NCBI RefSeq assembly: GCF_001425665.1
Contig: NZ_LMCX01000001.1
Span: 310,001 to 374,000 of the forward strand
Direction: 5' to 3'
From: Yonghaparkia sp. Root332
GTDB taxonomy: Bacteria; Actinomycetota; Actinomycetes; Actinomycetales; Microbacteriaceae
DNA: 64,000 bases
Each line of letters starts with the position of its first letter. Position 1 is the first letter of the stretch. A model generated the notes under the pieces. That model had not been told where the DNA came from and did not search any database. It saw only the letters and a list, made by a program, of their open reading frames with translations. The position numbers and the translations under genes were made by a program. This document shows, one piece after another, positions 34,439 to 48,776 of the stretch.

Positions 34439-35452
34439 ATGACGGCCCTCGGTGCGGATGCCCTGCCCACGCTCGACGAGGTGCTGAGCGGCTCCGCGGT
34501 GGTGTCGGTGCAGCTGACGACGCGGTTCCGCGGCGTCGAGCATCGCGAGGCCGTGCTGCTGCGCGGCCCGGCCGGGTGGAGCGAGTTCAGCCCGTTCGCC
34601 GAGTACGGAGACGCCGAGGCCGCGACGTGGCTCGCCGCGGCCCTCGACTTCGGCTGGCGCGACTCGGGGGCGGCGGTGCTTCGACGGAGCATCCCCGTCA
34701 ATGCGACGCTGCCGGCGGTCGCGCCCGACCGCATCGAAGCGGTTCTCGCGCGCTACGACGGCTGCCGCACCGTGAAGATCAAGGTCGCCGAGCGCGGTCA
34801 GACGCTCGCCGACGACGTCGAGCGGGTGCGCGAGACGCGCCGGCTGATCGGCGCCGAGGGGCGGATCCGGCTCGACGCGAACGGCGCGTGGAACCTGGAC
34901 GAGGCGGAGCACGCGGTGCGCGAGCTCGAGCAGTTCGACCTCGAGTACGTCGAGCAGCCGTGCGCCTCGGTCGAGGAGCTCGCGGAGCTGCGACGGCGCA
35001 TCCACCGCATCGACGTGCTCGTCGCGGCCGACGAGAGCGTGCGGAAGGCGGCCGATCCGCTCGCGGTCGCGCGCGCGGGGGCGGCCGACGTGCTCGTGAT
35101 CAAGGCCGCACCGCTCGGCGGCGTCGACCGCGCGCTCGCGATCGTCGAGGCGGCGGGGCTTCCGGCGGTGGTCTCGAGCGCGCTCGACACGAGCGTCGGG
35201 CTCGCGATGGGCGCGGCCCTCGCGGCCCGGCTGCCCGCGCTCGAGTTCGACTGCGGGCTCGGCACGGGCGCGCTCCTGGCCGACGACGTCGCGGTCGCGC
35301 CCGTCGTGCCCGTCACGGGGGCCATCGGCACGGGTCGCGCGACGGTCGACGAGGATGCCCTGCGCCGGCTCGCCGCCCCCGACGAGCGCGCGCAGTGGTG
35401 GAGGGCGCGGCTCGAGCGCTGCTACGCGCTGCTCGCCGCACCCCCCGCCTGA
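34439..35452 (+). CDS. menC: o-succinylbenzoate synthase
   Basis: 337 residues from ATG 34439; the long open frame upstream is antisense to menB. Enolase superfamily: CRTVKIKVAERG (KxK with the catalytic Lys), IRLDANGAWNLDEA, YVEQPCASVEEL, LVAADESVR and VLVIKAAPLGGV (second catalytic Lys). It dehydrates SHCHC to o-succinylbenzoate. Divergent from menB with a 66-bp gap. Confidence 0.94.
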   Translation: MTALGADALPTLDEVLSGSAVVSVQLTTRFRGVEHREAVLLRGPAGWSEFSPFAEYGDAEAATWLAAALDFGWRDSGAAVLRRSIPVNATLPAVAPDRIEAVLARYDGCRTVKIKVAERGQTLADDVERVRETRRLIGAEGRIRLDANGAWNLDEAEHAVRELEQFDLEYVEQPCASVEELAELRRRIHRIDVLVAADESVRKAADPLAVARAGAADVLVIKAAPLGGVDRALAIVEAAGLPAVVSSALDTSVGLAMGAALAARLPALEFDCGLGTGALLADDVAVAPVVPVTGAIGTGRATVDEDALRRLAAPDERAQWWRARLERCYALLAAPPA

Positions 35453-35459
35453 CCCCCGG

Positions 35460-41705
<6,246 letters not shown>

Positions 41706-41780
41706 CGTCGACTCCGGTTTCTGCGGCACAGCGAGGTGCCAGGGGTGGTCGGGCCGACGCTAGCAACTGGCTGAGAATTG

Positions 41781-41794
41781 TGCAAGCGTTTGCA
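41781..41794. promoter_or_regulatory. LacI-family operator of the amylopullulanase gene
   Basis: TGCAAGCGTTTGCA, a perfect palindrome apart from the central CG pair symmetry, 76 bases upstream of the start codon. On the minus strand its TTGCAC end is followed after 17 bases by TAGCGT, a possible promoter with the operator over the -35. Confidence 0.8.
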
Positions 41795-41903
41795 CCTCTA
41801 CCCCCCGAGTGCGGGGCCGGATGCCCGGAATGACGGGGCAGGAGTCTGCCCTGAATCCGGTTCACGCCCTGTGGAACCGGGCTGGAACTCGACGACCATC
41901 GAC

Positions 41904-41917
41904 TGGAACCGCTTGCA
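41904..41917. promoter_or_regulatory. Second, weaker LacI-family site
   Basis: TGGAACCGCTTGCA; its complement TGCAAGCGGTTCCA differs by one base from the malE operator. It lies 123 bp upstream of the first site, a distance compatible with looping. Could also be chance. Confidence 0.5.
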
Positions 41918-41948
41918 ACCACGGGCCGTGCCAACCAGAGCTCAGAGA

Positions 41949-41996
41949 GCGCCGACCACGGATCGGGGCGCGCCGACCACGGATCAGAGCGCGCCG
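41949..41996. repeat. 21-bp tandem repeat, 2.3 copies
   Basis: GCGCCGACCACGGATC opens each unit (41949 and 41970), followed by GGGGC or AGAGC, and a third copy begins at 41991 (GCGCCG). It occupies the gap between the amylopullulanase promoter and the ccsB stop. No gene is visible in 41730-42060. Confidence 0.85.
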
Positions 41997-42060
41997 GTTC
42001 CCGGCGAGACCGGCGCCGTGGCGGCGGAGCCGAGCGGGCCGGCACCGCCGGCCGCGCGGA

Positions 42061-43071
42061 CTAGAGCCCGCTGTACGAGTGCAGGCCCTTGAAGAAGAGG
42101 TTGACGACCGTGTAGTTGAAGATGACCGCGCTGAAGCCGATGATCGCGAGCCACGCCGAGCGGTCGCCGCGCCAGCCGCGCGTCGCGCGGGCGTGGATGT
42201 AGCCGGCGAAGAGGGTCCAGATGATGAAGGTCCAGACCTCCTTGGTGTCCCAGCCCCAGTAGCGGCCCCACGCGCGCTCGGCCCAGATGGCGCCGGCGAT
42301 GAGCGTGAAGGTCCAGAACACGAAGCCGACGACGTTCACGCGGTAGGCGAGCGACTCGAGGGCGGATGCTCCGGGCAGGGTCTGCACGAAGCGCAGCCCC
42401 TCGGCCTTCGACGCGGCGGCGCGCGATCGCAGCAGCTGCATGATCGAGAGCCCGGCGCCGATCGCGAAGAAGCCGGTCGCGAGCGTGGCGACGAGCACGT
42501 GGATCACGAGCCAGCCGGACTGCAGCGGCGGCGGGGTCGGCACGACGTCGACGTAGAAGTTCGTCGTCACGATGCCGAGGGCGAGCAGAGAGAAGCCCGT
42601 GATGTAGGCGCCGAGGTAGCGGATGTCCTTCCAGAGCAGGGCGCCGAGGAACGTGCCCATCCCGAGCGCCGTCGCCGTGAGCCCGAACTCGAACATGTTG
42701 GCCCACGGCACCCGTTCGGCCGCGATGCCGCGGGTGAGGACGGCGGCGAGGTGCAGCAGCCAGCCGAGCGCGGCGAGGGCGACCGCGACCTTCTGGAAGC
42801 GGGTCGCGCCGATCGGCGCGTCGACGGGGGTGCCGGATGCCCGGGCCGTCGTCGTCCGCTCGATCGTCGATGTTCCGCCGCGGGCCGACCCTGCGGCCGC
42901 CTCGGCGGTGAGGGAGGAGGCGGGGGCGACCTGAGCGGGCGCGACCCGTGCGGCATCCGTCGACGCCGCCGAACGCGTGGCGAGGTCGATCGTGAACAGC
43001 ACGAACGCGATGGTGTAGACGCCCATGGCCGAGTAGACGGCGACGAGCGAGTAGGCGACGAGGTTCTCCAT
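42061..43071 (-). CDS. ccsB: Cytochrome c biogenesis protein CcsB/ResC
   Basis: 336 residues from ATG 43071. Eight or so helices with the heme-handling tryptophan-rich loop RYWGWDTKEVWTFIIW and flanking His residues (LVIHVLVATL, HARATRG). An extra ~50-residue Ala/Thr-rich cytoplasmic loop follows the first helix. With ResB it exports heme and ligates it to apocytochrome c. ResB's stop and this start share one base (TGATG). Confidence 0.93.
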   Translation of the reverse strand: MENLVAYSLVAVYSAMGVYTIAFVLFTIDLATRSAASTDAARVAPAQVAPASSLTAEAAAGSARGGTSTIERTTTARASGTPVDAPIGATRFQKVAVALAALGWLLHLAAVLTRGIAAERVPWANMFEFGLTATALGMGTFLGALLWKDIRYLGAYITGFSLLALGIVTTNFYVDVVPTPPPLQSGWLVIHVLVATLATGFFAIGAGLSIMQLLRSRAAASKAEGLRFVQTLPGASALESLAYRVNVVGFVFWTFTLIAGAIWAERAWGRYWGWDTKEVWTFIIWTLFAGYIHARATRGWRGDRSAWLAIIGFSAVIFNYTVVNLFFKGLHSYSGL

Positions 43072-44738
43072 CAGGTCTCCAGAGTAGGCGCGAGTCGCTG
43101 GGAATGCGCATCGGCGAGGTCGGCGACCGCCGCCTCGAGCCCGGGGTCGTCGCCGCGGGCGAGGCCGGCGTACTCCAGGCGCACGCCGTCGTCGGTCGCG
43201 GTGGCCACGACCCACAGCCGTCGACGCGGCACGAAGAGGCTGACGACGAGCCCGCCGAGCACGAGCAGCGCCGAGATGAGCACGCCGGTCTGCGTCGGGT
43301 CGTGGTGCACATCGACGCTCACGAAGCGCTGCAGGCCGCTGAACTCGACGGACCCGAGCCCATCGGGCAGCTCGGCCGTCTGCCCGAGCCCGATCACGAG
43401 CGGATCGGCCGGCGCTTCGCGGCCCGCGATCTGGGTGAGTCCGTCGGTGTCGAGCGCGTAGGCGTTCCGCGGCACGCCGTCGTTCAAGCCGAGGTCGCCG
43501 GTGAAGGCGTTGAAGGTGAGGACGGGCTGGTCGGGCTCCGGGTACACCGACGAGAGCGCCCGCGACTCGAGCTGGATCGCCGAGGGGTAGAAGAAGCCGA
43601 TCATGCCGAGCTGCTCCTCCAGGCCGTCGGGCACCTTGATGACGCCGATGCTCGTCAGGTTCGCGTCCTGCGGGAGGAAGGGGACGGCCTCGCTGAAGAC
43701 GATGTCGCCGTCGCCGTCGCGCACGGTGATCTCGGGGGCGAATCCGTTGCCGAGGAGGTAGAGGTTCGTGCCGCCGACGGTGAGCGGGTCGTTGACCTTC
43801 AGCGTGCGCTGCGCCTCGCGGCCGTTCTCGACGACCGTCATGCTCGCGGTGAAGTCGAGCGGCTGCACCTGCCCGGTCGTCGTGTCGAGCCCGTACTCGG
43901 CCTCGAAGTCGTCGAGCCGCACGCCGTAGGGGTCGAGCAGGGCGTCGTCGAAGAAGCGGCCGGGGTTGAACGAGTCGTAGCTGCCGAGCTGGTTGACGAA
44001 GGTCTCGCCCTGCACGATGACCTTCTGGCCGTTGTAGCCGAAGCCGCCGGCGAAGCCGATGGTCGCGAGCACTCCGACGAGAGCCATGTGGAAGATGAGG
44101 TTGCCGGTCTCGCGCAGGTATCCCCGCTCGGCCGAGAGCGAGTCGCCGTAGCGCTCGACGCGGTACCGGCGGCGGCGCAGCTCGGCGCGCGCGGCCTCGA
44201 GCGCGGTCTCGACGTCGCCGGGAGCATCCGTCGCCCGGTACCCGACCAGGCGGTTCAGGCGGGCCGGCGTCTTCGGCGGAGCCGAGCGCAGCGCGCGCGC
44301 GTGGTGCAGCGTGCGCGGGATGATGCAGCCGATGAGCGAGACGAACAGCAGCAGGTAGATGGCCGAGAACCACACCGAGGTGTAGGTGTCGAACACCTGC
44401 AGGGCATCGAGCACGTCGAAGAGCTCGGGGTTGTCGACGCGGTACTGGGAGACGCCGTTCGGGTCGGCCGAGCGCTGCGGCACGAGCGACCCGGGGATCG
44501 CCGCGACGGCGAGCAGCAGCAGGAGGACGAGCGCCGTGCGCATGCTCGTCAGCTGCCGCCACGCGAAGCGCAGCCAGCCGACCGGGCCGAGCGACGGCTG
44601 GGCGATGGGCGCGGATGCCCCGCGCGCGTCGCCGCCGTCGGCGCCGTCGGCCGCCGCGCGGGCATCGATCGCGGCTTCGCGCTGCTCGGCGGCGAGCGCG
44701 TCGGCATCGATGTGGTCAGAGGGGCGTAACGGTTCCAC
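43071..44738 (-). CDS. resB: Cytochrome c biogenesis protein ResB/Ccs1
   Basis: 555 residues. ResB signatures: WRQLTSMRTALVLLLLLAVAAIPGSLVPQ, YTSVWFSAIYLLLFVSLIGCIIPRT, RGYLRETGNLIFHMALVG, a large extracytoplasmic domain and a last helix near TGVLISALLVLGGLVVSLFVPRRRLWV. A ~50-residue cytoplasmic N-terminus precedes helix 1. GTG start overlapping ccdA by 23 bases. Confidence 0.94.
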   Translation of the reverse strand: MEPLRPSDHIDADALAAEQREAAIDARAAADGADGGDARGASAPIAQPSLGPVGWLRFAWRQLTSMRTALVLLLLLAVAAIPGSLVPQRSADPNGVSQYRVDNPELFDVLDALQVFDTYTSVWFSAIYLLLFVSLIGCIIPRTLHHARALRSAPPKTPARLNRLVGYRATDAPGDVETALEAARAELRRRRYRVERYGDSLSAERGYLRETGNLIFHMALVGVLATIGFAGGFGYNGQKVIVQGETFVNQLGSYDSFNPGRFFDDALLDPYGVRLDDFEAEYGLDTTTGQVQPLDFTASMTVVENGREAQRTLKVNDPLTVGGTNLYLLGNGFAPEITVRDGDGDIVFSEAVPFLPQDANLTSIGVIKVPDGLEEQLGMIGFFYPSAIQLESRALSSVYPEPDQPVLTFNAFTGDLGLNDGVPRNAYALDTDGLTQIAGREAPADPLVIGLGQTAELPDGLGSVEFSGLQRFVSVDVHHDPTQTGVLISALLVLGGLVVSLFVPRRRLWVVATATDDGVRLEYAGLARGDDPGLEAAVADLADAHSQRLAPTLET

Positions 44739-45462
44739 CGATCACCGCCCCGAGGCTCGAGACGAAGAGCTGCCAGAGGCCGGTGACCATGGCGAGGCCG
44801 ATGACGATGAGCAGGAGCCCCCCGATGATGTTGAGGACGCGGATGTTCCTCCGCAGCCACGCGGTCGCACCCGCGACCCAGCGGAAGCCCAGCGCGATGA
44901 GCAGGAAGGGCACTCCGAGGCCCAGGCAGTAGACGAGGCCGATGAGGGCCGCGCGCCCCACGTCGCCCTCGTTGAGGATGAGCGCGTTGACGGCGACGAG
45001 GGTGGGGCCGATGCACGGCGCCCAGCCGAGGCCGAACACGATGCCGAGCACGGGCGCCCCCGCGAGGCCCGTGCGGGCCGCGATGCGCGGCTTCATCGTG
45101 CGCTGAAGGAACGACACCTGCCCGATGAAGACGAGCCCCATGACCACGACGACGACGCCCGCGACGCGCGTGATGACGTCGAGGTACTGCTGCAGGAGGA
45201 ACCCGGCGGTCGCGAAGACGATCGAGAAGGCGACGAAGACGACGCTGAAGCCGAGGACGAACAGCAGGACGCCGAGCAGGAGGCGCCCGCGCTCGCGGCG
45301 GTTCTCGGCGGGGCGCGTGATGCCGCCGACGTAGGCGAGGTAGCCGGGCACGAGCGGCAGCACGCACGGCGAGGCGAAGGCGAGGAAGCCCGCCGCGAGC
45401 GCGATCGGCAGTGCGAGCAGCAGGTTGCCGCTCAGCACGATCTCGCCGATCGGGTTCACCAC
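44716..45462 (-). CDS. ccdA: Thiol-disulfide transmembrane carrier CcdA
   Basis: 248 residues from GTG 45462 (a second GTG follows directly). Six helices; the two redox cysteines are in LAFASPCVLPLVPGYLAYVGG and VFGLGWAPCIGPTLVAVNA. Passes reducing power from cytoplasmic thioredoxin to the outside, here to the TlpA-like lipoprotein. Starts five bases after that gene's stop. Confidence 0.93.
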   Translation of the reverse strand: MVNPIGEIVLSGNLLLALPIALAAGFLAFASPCVLPLVPGYLAYVGGITRPAENRRERGRLLLGVLLFVLGFSVVFVAFSIVFATAGFLLQQYLDVITRVAGVVVVVMGLVFIGQVSFLQRTMKPRIAARTGLAGAPVLGIVFGLGWAPCIGPTLVAVNALILNEGDVGRAALIGLVYCLGLGVPFLLIALGFRWVAGATAWLRRNIRVLNIIGGLLLIVIGLAMVTGLWQLFVSSLGAVIGGTVTPL

Positions 45463-45467
45463 GCCGA

Positions 45468-46115
45468 TCAGCTCGACTCGGCGAGGGCGTCGGCGATCAT
45501 GGCCCGCAGCGTCGACGGCTCGGAGACCAACCCTGAGATGCGGGCGGCGACCCGGCCCTGAGCATCCACCACGAGGGTCGTCGGCGTGGCCGTCGGCGCG
45601 ACCTGCCCCGCGAAGGCGAGCCGGACGATGCCGGTCTTCGCGTCGAGCACGGAGGGGTAGGTGACGCCGAACTCGTCGGCGAAGGCGAGCGACTGCGCCG
45701 CGGCATCGCGCGTGTTGACGCCGATGAAGGGCACGCCCGCTCCACCCTGCTCGTCGGCGAACTCCTGGTGCAGCGCCTCGAGGTCGGGCGCCTCGACGCG
45801 GCACGGCGGGCAGCCGGCATACCAGAAGTTGACGACGTACACCTGGCCGGCGAGGTCATCGCTCGAGAGTTCGCCGCCCTCATCGAGCGGAGCCCCCTCC
45901 CAGGCGACGGGCGCCGAGCGCTCGTCCGCGGCGATGACCGTGTAGGCGCCGTCGCCCGAGATGTAGCCCTGCCCGGAACCCGAGCGGTACTGCTCGGCGA
46001 GCGGGTCGCTCGAGCAGCCCGTGAGGGCGATCGCGGCGACGGCGAGGGTCGCGGCGAGACGCGCGCGGGCGGTCGCGCGGCGTGCGGGCGTGCGGGCTGC
46101 GGAGAGGCGGGTCAC
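45468..46115 (-). CDS. ResA/TlpA-like thiol-disulfide oxidoreductase lipoprotein
   Basis: 215 residues. Signal peptide with lipobox ALTGC (Cys 34). Thioredoxin fold with YVVNFWYAGCPPCRVEAPDLEAL (CPPC at 102-105), GVNTRDAAAQSLAF and the cis-Pro region TPTTLVVDAQGRV. It reduces apocytochrome c before heme attachment, fed by CcdA. Starts with GTG overlapping the phosphatase stop as GTGA. Confidence 0.93.
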   Translation of the reverse strand: MTRLSAARTPARRATARARLAATLAVAAIALTGCSSDPLAEQYRSGSGQGYISGDGAYTVIAADERSAPVAWEGAPLDEGGELSSDDLAGQVYVVNFWYAGCPPCRVEAPDLEALHQEFADEQGGAGVPFIGVNTRDAAAQSLAFADEFGVTYPSVLDAKTGIVRLAFAGQVAPTATPTTLVVDAQGRVAARISGLVSEPSTLRAMIADALAESS

Positions 46116-46744
46116 ACGGCTCCCAGATCGATGGACTGCGCGAGCAAGTCTGCCGCGGGATCCTGATAGCCGATCTCAGTGAAGGCGCCGTCGCGCCAGG
46201 CGAAGCTCGTGACGCTCGAGAGCGAGCAGCGGCGCTTGCGCGGGTCGTGCGCGAGCCTCTTGCCGGCGACGGCGCGGTGGGCCATCCAGATCGGCAGCTG
46301 GTGGCTGACCATGACGACCTCACCGGAGTCGGTGCGCTCGTGGGCGTCGCGCATGGCGATGAGCATCCGCGCCGCGATGTCGGCGAACGGCTCGCCCCAG
46401 CTCGGCGTCGACGGGTCGCGCATGAGGTGCCAGTGCTTCGGGTGCAGCAGCGTCCGCCGGTTCATCCGCTTGCCCTCGAACCGGTTCGTCGGCTCGATGA
46501 TGCGCTCGTCGGTGCGGATCGGGAGCCCGAACGCGTCGGCCCACGGCTGCGCGCTCTCCTGGGCGCGCTGCAGGGGGCTCGCGTAGAGCGCGGTGACCGG
46601 ATGCCCGGCGAGGGCCTGGACCGCCGAGGACGCCATGCGGTGCCCGAGCTCGCTGAGCCCGAACCCCTCGAGCCGCCCGTAGAGCACCCGCTTGGGGTTG
46701 TGCACCTCGCCGTGGCGCACGAGATGGACGATGTCGGCGGGCAT
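46112..46744 (-). CDS. Histidine phosphatase family protein
   Basis: 210 residues. Catalytic motif IVHLVRHGEVHNPKRV, YASPLQRAQESAQPW, and the second His in VVMVSHQLPIWMAHRAV. Small-molecule phosphatase or mutase; substrate unknown. First gene of the cytochrome c run, an actinobacterial synteny. Confidence 0.92.
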   Translation of the reverse strand: MPADIVHLVRHGEVHNPKRVLYGRLEGFGLSELGHRMASSAVQALAGHPVTALYASPLQRAQESAQPWADAFGLPIRTDERIIEPTNRFEGKRMNRRTLLHPKHWHLMRDPSTPSWGEPFADIAARMLIAMRDAHERTDSGEVVMVSHQLPIWMAHRAVAGKRLAHDPRKRRCSLSSVTSFAWRDGAFTEIGYQDPAADLLAQSIDLGAV

Positions 46745-46834
46745 GAGCCCAGTCTACGAGCGGGCGGATGCCCGGATTCGCGCCCGGTCGCGGCCCGAGC
46801 CCGGGTATCCCGCCCGCCGGTAGGCTGTTCTCTC

Positions 46835-48175
46835 GTGACTCGCACCCTCATCAAGAACCTCGCCCCCCTGCCCGACGGAACCGTGACCGTGGCCGGGTGG
46901 GTCGATACGGTGCGCGATCAGAAGAAGGTGCAGTTCGTCATCCTGCGCGACGAGTCGGGGGCCGTTCAGCTGGTCAACCCTGCGACGCGCGAGCCGGGTG
47001 ACGACGCTGACGACGCCACGCGGTCGGCGCTCGCGCTCACCGAGTCGATCTCGGGCCTCGCGCACGGCTCGATGGTGCGCGTCACGGGCGAGCTCAAGCA
47101 CGACGAGCGCGTCAAGCTCGGCGGGATCGAGGTGAAGATCGCGAGCCTCGAGGTCGTGAGCGAGGCGCTGCCCGAGACCCCCATCGCCGACGACTCGAGC
47201 CTCGACAAGCGGCTCGACTGGCGCTTCCTCGACCTGCGCCGCCCCGAGGCGAACCTCATCTTCCGCGTGCAGACGACGTTCGAGCACGCGCTGCGCACGT
47301 GGTGGGTCGAGAACGACTTCGTCGAGATCCACACCCCGAAGCTCATGGCGAGCGCGTCGGAGTCGCGCGCCGAGCTGTTCGAGCTCGAGTACTTCGAGGG
47401 CAAGGCCTACCTGTCGCAGAGCCCGCAGTTCTTCAAGCAGATGGCGCAGCCGGCGGGCTTCGGCCGCGTGTTCGAGATCGCGCCGGCCTTCCGCGCCGAC
47501 CCCTCGTTCACGTCGCGCCACGCGACCGAGTTCACCTCGATCGACGCCGAGTTCAGCTGGGTCGACTCGCACGAGGACGTCATGCAGATGCACGAGCAGC
47601 TGCTCGTGGCCGGGTTCACCGCGGTCGTCGAGAAGCACGGCGCCGAGATCGAGGCCGCGTTCGGTGTCACCGTGACGGTGCCCGCCGTGCCGTTCCCGCG
47701 CATCCCTCTCGCGGAGGCCCTCGAGCTCGTGAAGGCCCGCGGCTACGAGGTGCCCCGCACCGACGGCGACCTCGACCCGGAGGGCGAGCGCCAGCTGTCG
47801 GCCCACGTGCGCGAGGCGTTCGGCCACGACTTCGTGTTCGTCACCGACTACGCGAGCGGGATCCGGCCGTTCTACCACATGCGCCATGAGGGGGATGCGG
47901 GGCTCACGAAGAGCTACGACCTCCTGTACAACGGCACCGAGATCTCCACCGGAGCCCAGCGCGAGCACCGGGTCGAGGTCCTCATCGCGCAGGCGCAGGA
48001 GAAGGGGCTCGAGCCCGAGGAGCTCGAGTTCTACCTCGACTTCTTCCGCTACGGCGTGCCCCCGCACGGCGGGTTCGGCATGGGCCTCGCGCGCGTACTC
48101 ATGCTCATGCTCGGGCTCGGGTCGATCCGCGAGACGACGTACCTGTTCCGCGGGCCTACGCGCCTGCTGCCGTAG
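46835..48175 (+). CDS. Aspartate-tRNA ligase, archaeal/eukaryal type (probably non-discriminating)
   Basis: 446 residues from GTG 46835 (VTRTLIKNLAPLPDG). N-terminal OB fold (TVAGWVDTVRDQKKVQFVILRDESG), flipping-loop ESRAELFELEYFEGKAYLSQSPQFFKQ, class II motif 2 FEIAPAFRADPSFTSRHATEF, and motif 3 GGFGMGLARVLMLMLGL. There is no GAD insertion, so it is the short archaeal form, not the ~590-residue bacterial AspS. Such enzymes often charge tRNA-Asn as well, serving the GatCAB amidation route. Single gene, divergent from the phosphatase. Confidence 0.92.
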   Translation: MTRTLIKNLAPLPDGTVTVAGWVDTVRDQKKVQFVILRDESGAVQLVNPATREPGDDADDATRSALALTESISGLAHGSMVRVTGELKHDERVKLGGIEVKIASLEVVSEALPETPIADDSSLDKRLDWRFLDLRRPEANLIFRVQTTFEHALRTWWVENDFVEIHTPKLMASASESRAELFELEYFEGKAYLSQSPQFFKQMAQPAGFGRVFEIAPAFRADPSFTSRHATEFTSIDAEFSWVDSHEDVMQMHEQLLVAGFTAVVEKHGAEIEAAFGVTVTVPAVPFPRIPLAEALELVKARGYEVPRTDGDLDPEGERQLSAHVREAFGHDFVFVTDYASGIRPFYHMRHEGDAGLTKSYDLLYNGTEISTGAQREHRVEVLIAQAQEKGLEPEELEFYLDFFRYGVPPHGGFGMGLARVLMLMLGLGSIRETTYLFRGPTRLLP

Positions 48176-48204
48176 TGCTGCCTGCGCGGCCAGCGCCTCC
48201 GGCC

Positions 48205-48272
48205 CGAGTGAGCCGCGATGTCGCAGTTGAGCCTGAACTTTTCAACCCAACGGCGACTTTCGGGCTCACTCG
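48205..48272. repeat. 68-bp palindromic intergenic element
   Basis: Ends are perfect inverted 10-mers CGAGTGAGCC and GGCTCACTCG. Inside, the arms continue as an imperfect inverted pair (GTCGCAGTTGAG...TGAA against TTCAACCCAACGGCGAC) around CTTTTCAA. About 30 bp of stem in all. It lies 29 bases past the AspRS stop and 25 before the stop of the convergent hypothetical gene. Confidence 0.75.
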
Positions 48273-48296
48273 CTCGCGGAGCAGGGGGCGGGTCGG

Positions 48297-48665
48297 CTAG
48301 ACCTCGAAGTCGGGGCGGATGCTCCAGCCGGTGTACGTCTCGAGGGCGGCCATGAGGCGCAGGGCCTCGAGCGCGGCGTGCTCGTGGCTGACCGTCGAGT
48401 AGACGTCGATCGCGAGGGGCGGCGGCTCGCCGAACTTCGGGATCTCGATCTCGGCGCGGGCCCCGCCGGCGAGCTCGACGTAGGGCCGCATGGTCCGCGC
48501 TTCGCGCACGGGGCTGTCGACGGCGAGGGCGACGATCGCGAGCGCGTCGATCTTGGTCACCGGGCTGCGGACGACGATGGTCGCGCACCACTCGGGCTGC
48601 TCGGCTCCCGAGCGACCGATTCGGGGCAGGAGGCGGCCGACGAGGTCGCGGACGGGCTCGATCAC
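48297..48665 (-). CDS. Hypothetical protein
   Basis: 122 residues, soluble, no signal peptide. Seen: ATIVVRSPVTKIDALAIVALAVDSPVRE near the middle and a C-terminal YSTVSHEHAALEALRLMAALETYTGW. No family recognised. The ATG is preceded by no clear ribosome site. Reading frame composition is normal for the genome. Confidence 0.65.
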   Translation of the reverse strand: MIEPVRDLVGRLLPRIGRSGAEQPEWCATIVVRSPVTKIDALAIVALAVDSPVREARTMRPYVELAGGARAEIEIPKFGEPPPLAIDVYSTVSHEHAALEALRLMAALETYTGWSIRPDFEV

Positions 48666-48776
48666 ACCGTCACGATAGGCACGCCGGCTGGGCGGCCGCT
48701 CGGCGGCGGTCGGGAATATCCCTGGCGTCTATGCGTTTGCATCGATATCATCGGCGCGACAACCTCAGGAGCTGAC

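Noticed and set aside
48733-48741. GCGTTTGCA upstream of the MhqO-like gene as LacI operator
   Set aside because: Only one half-site fits; the other arm does not match.
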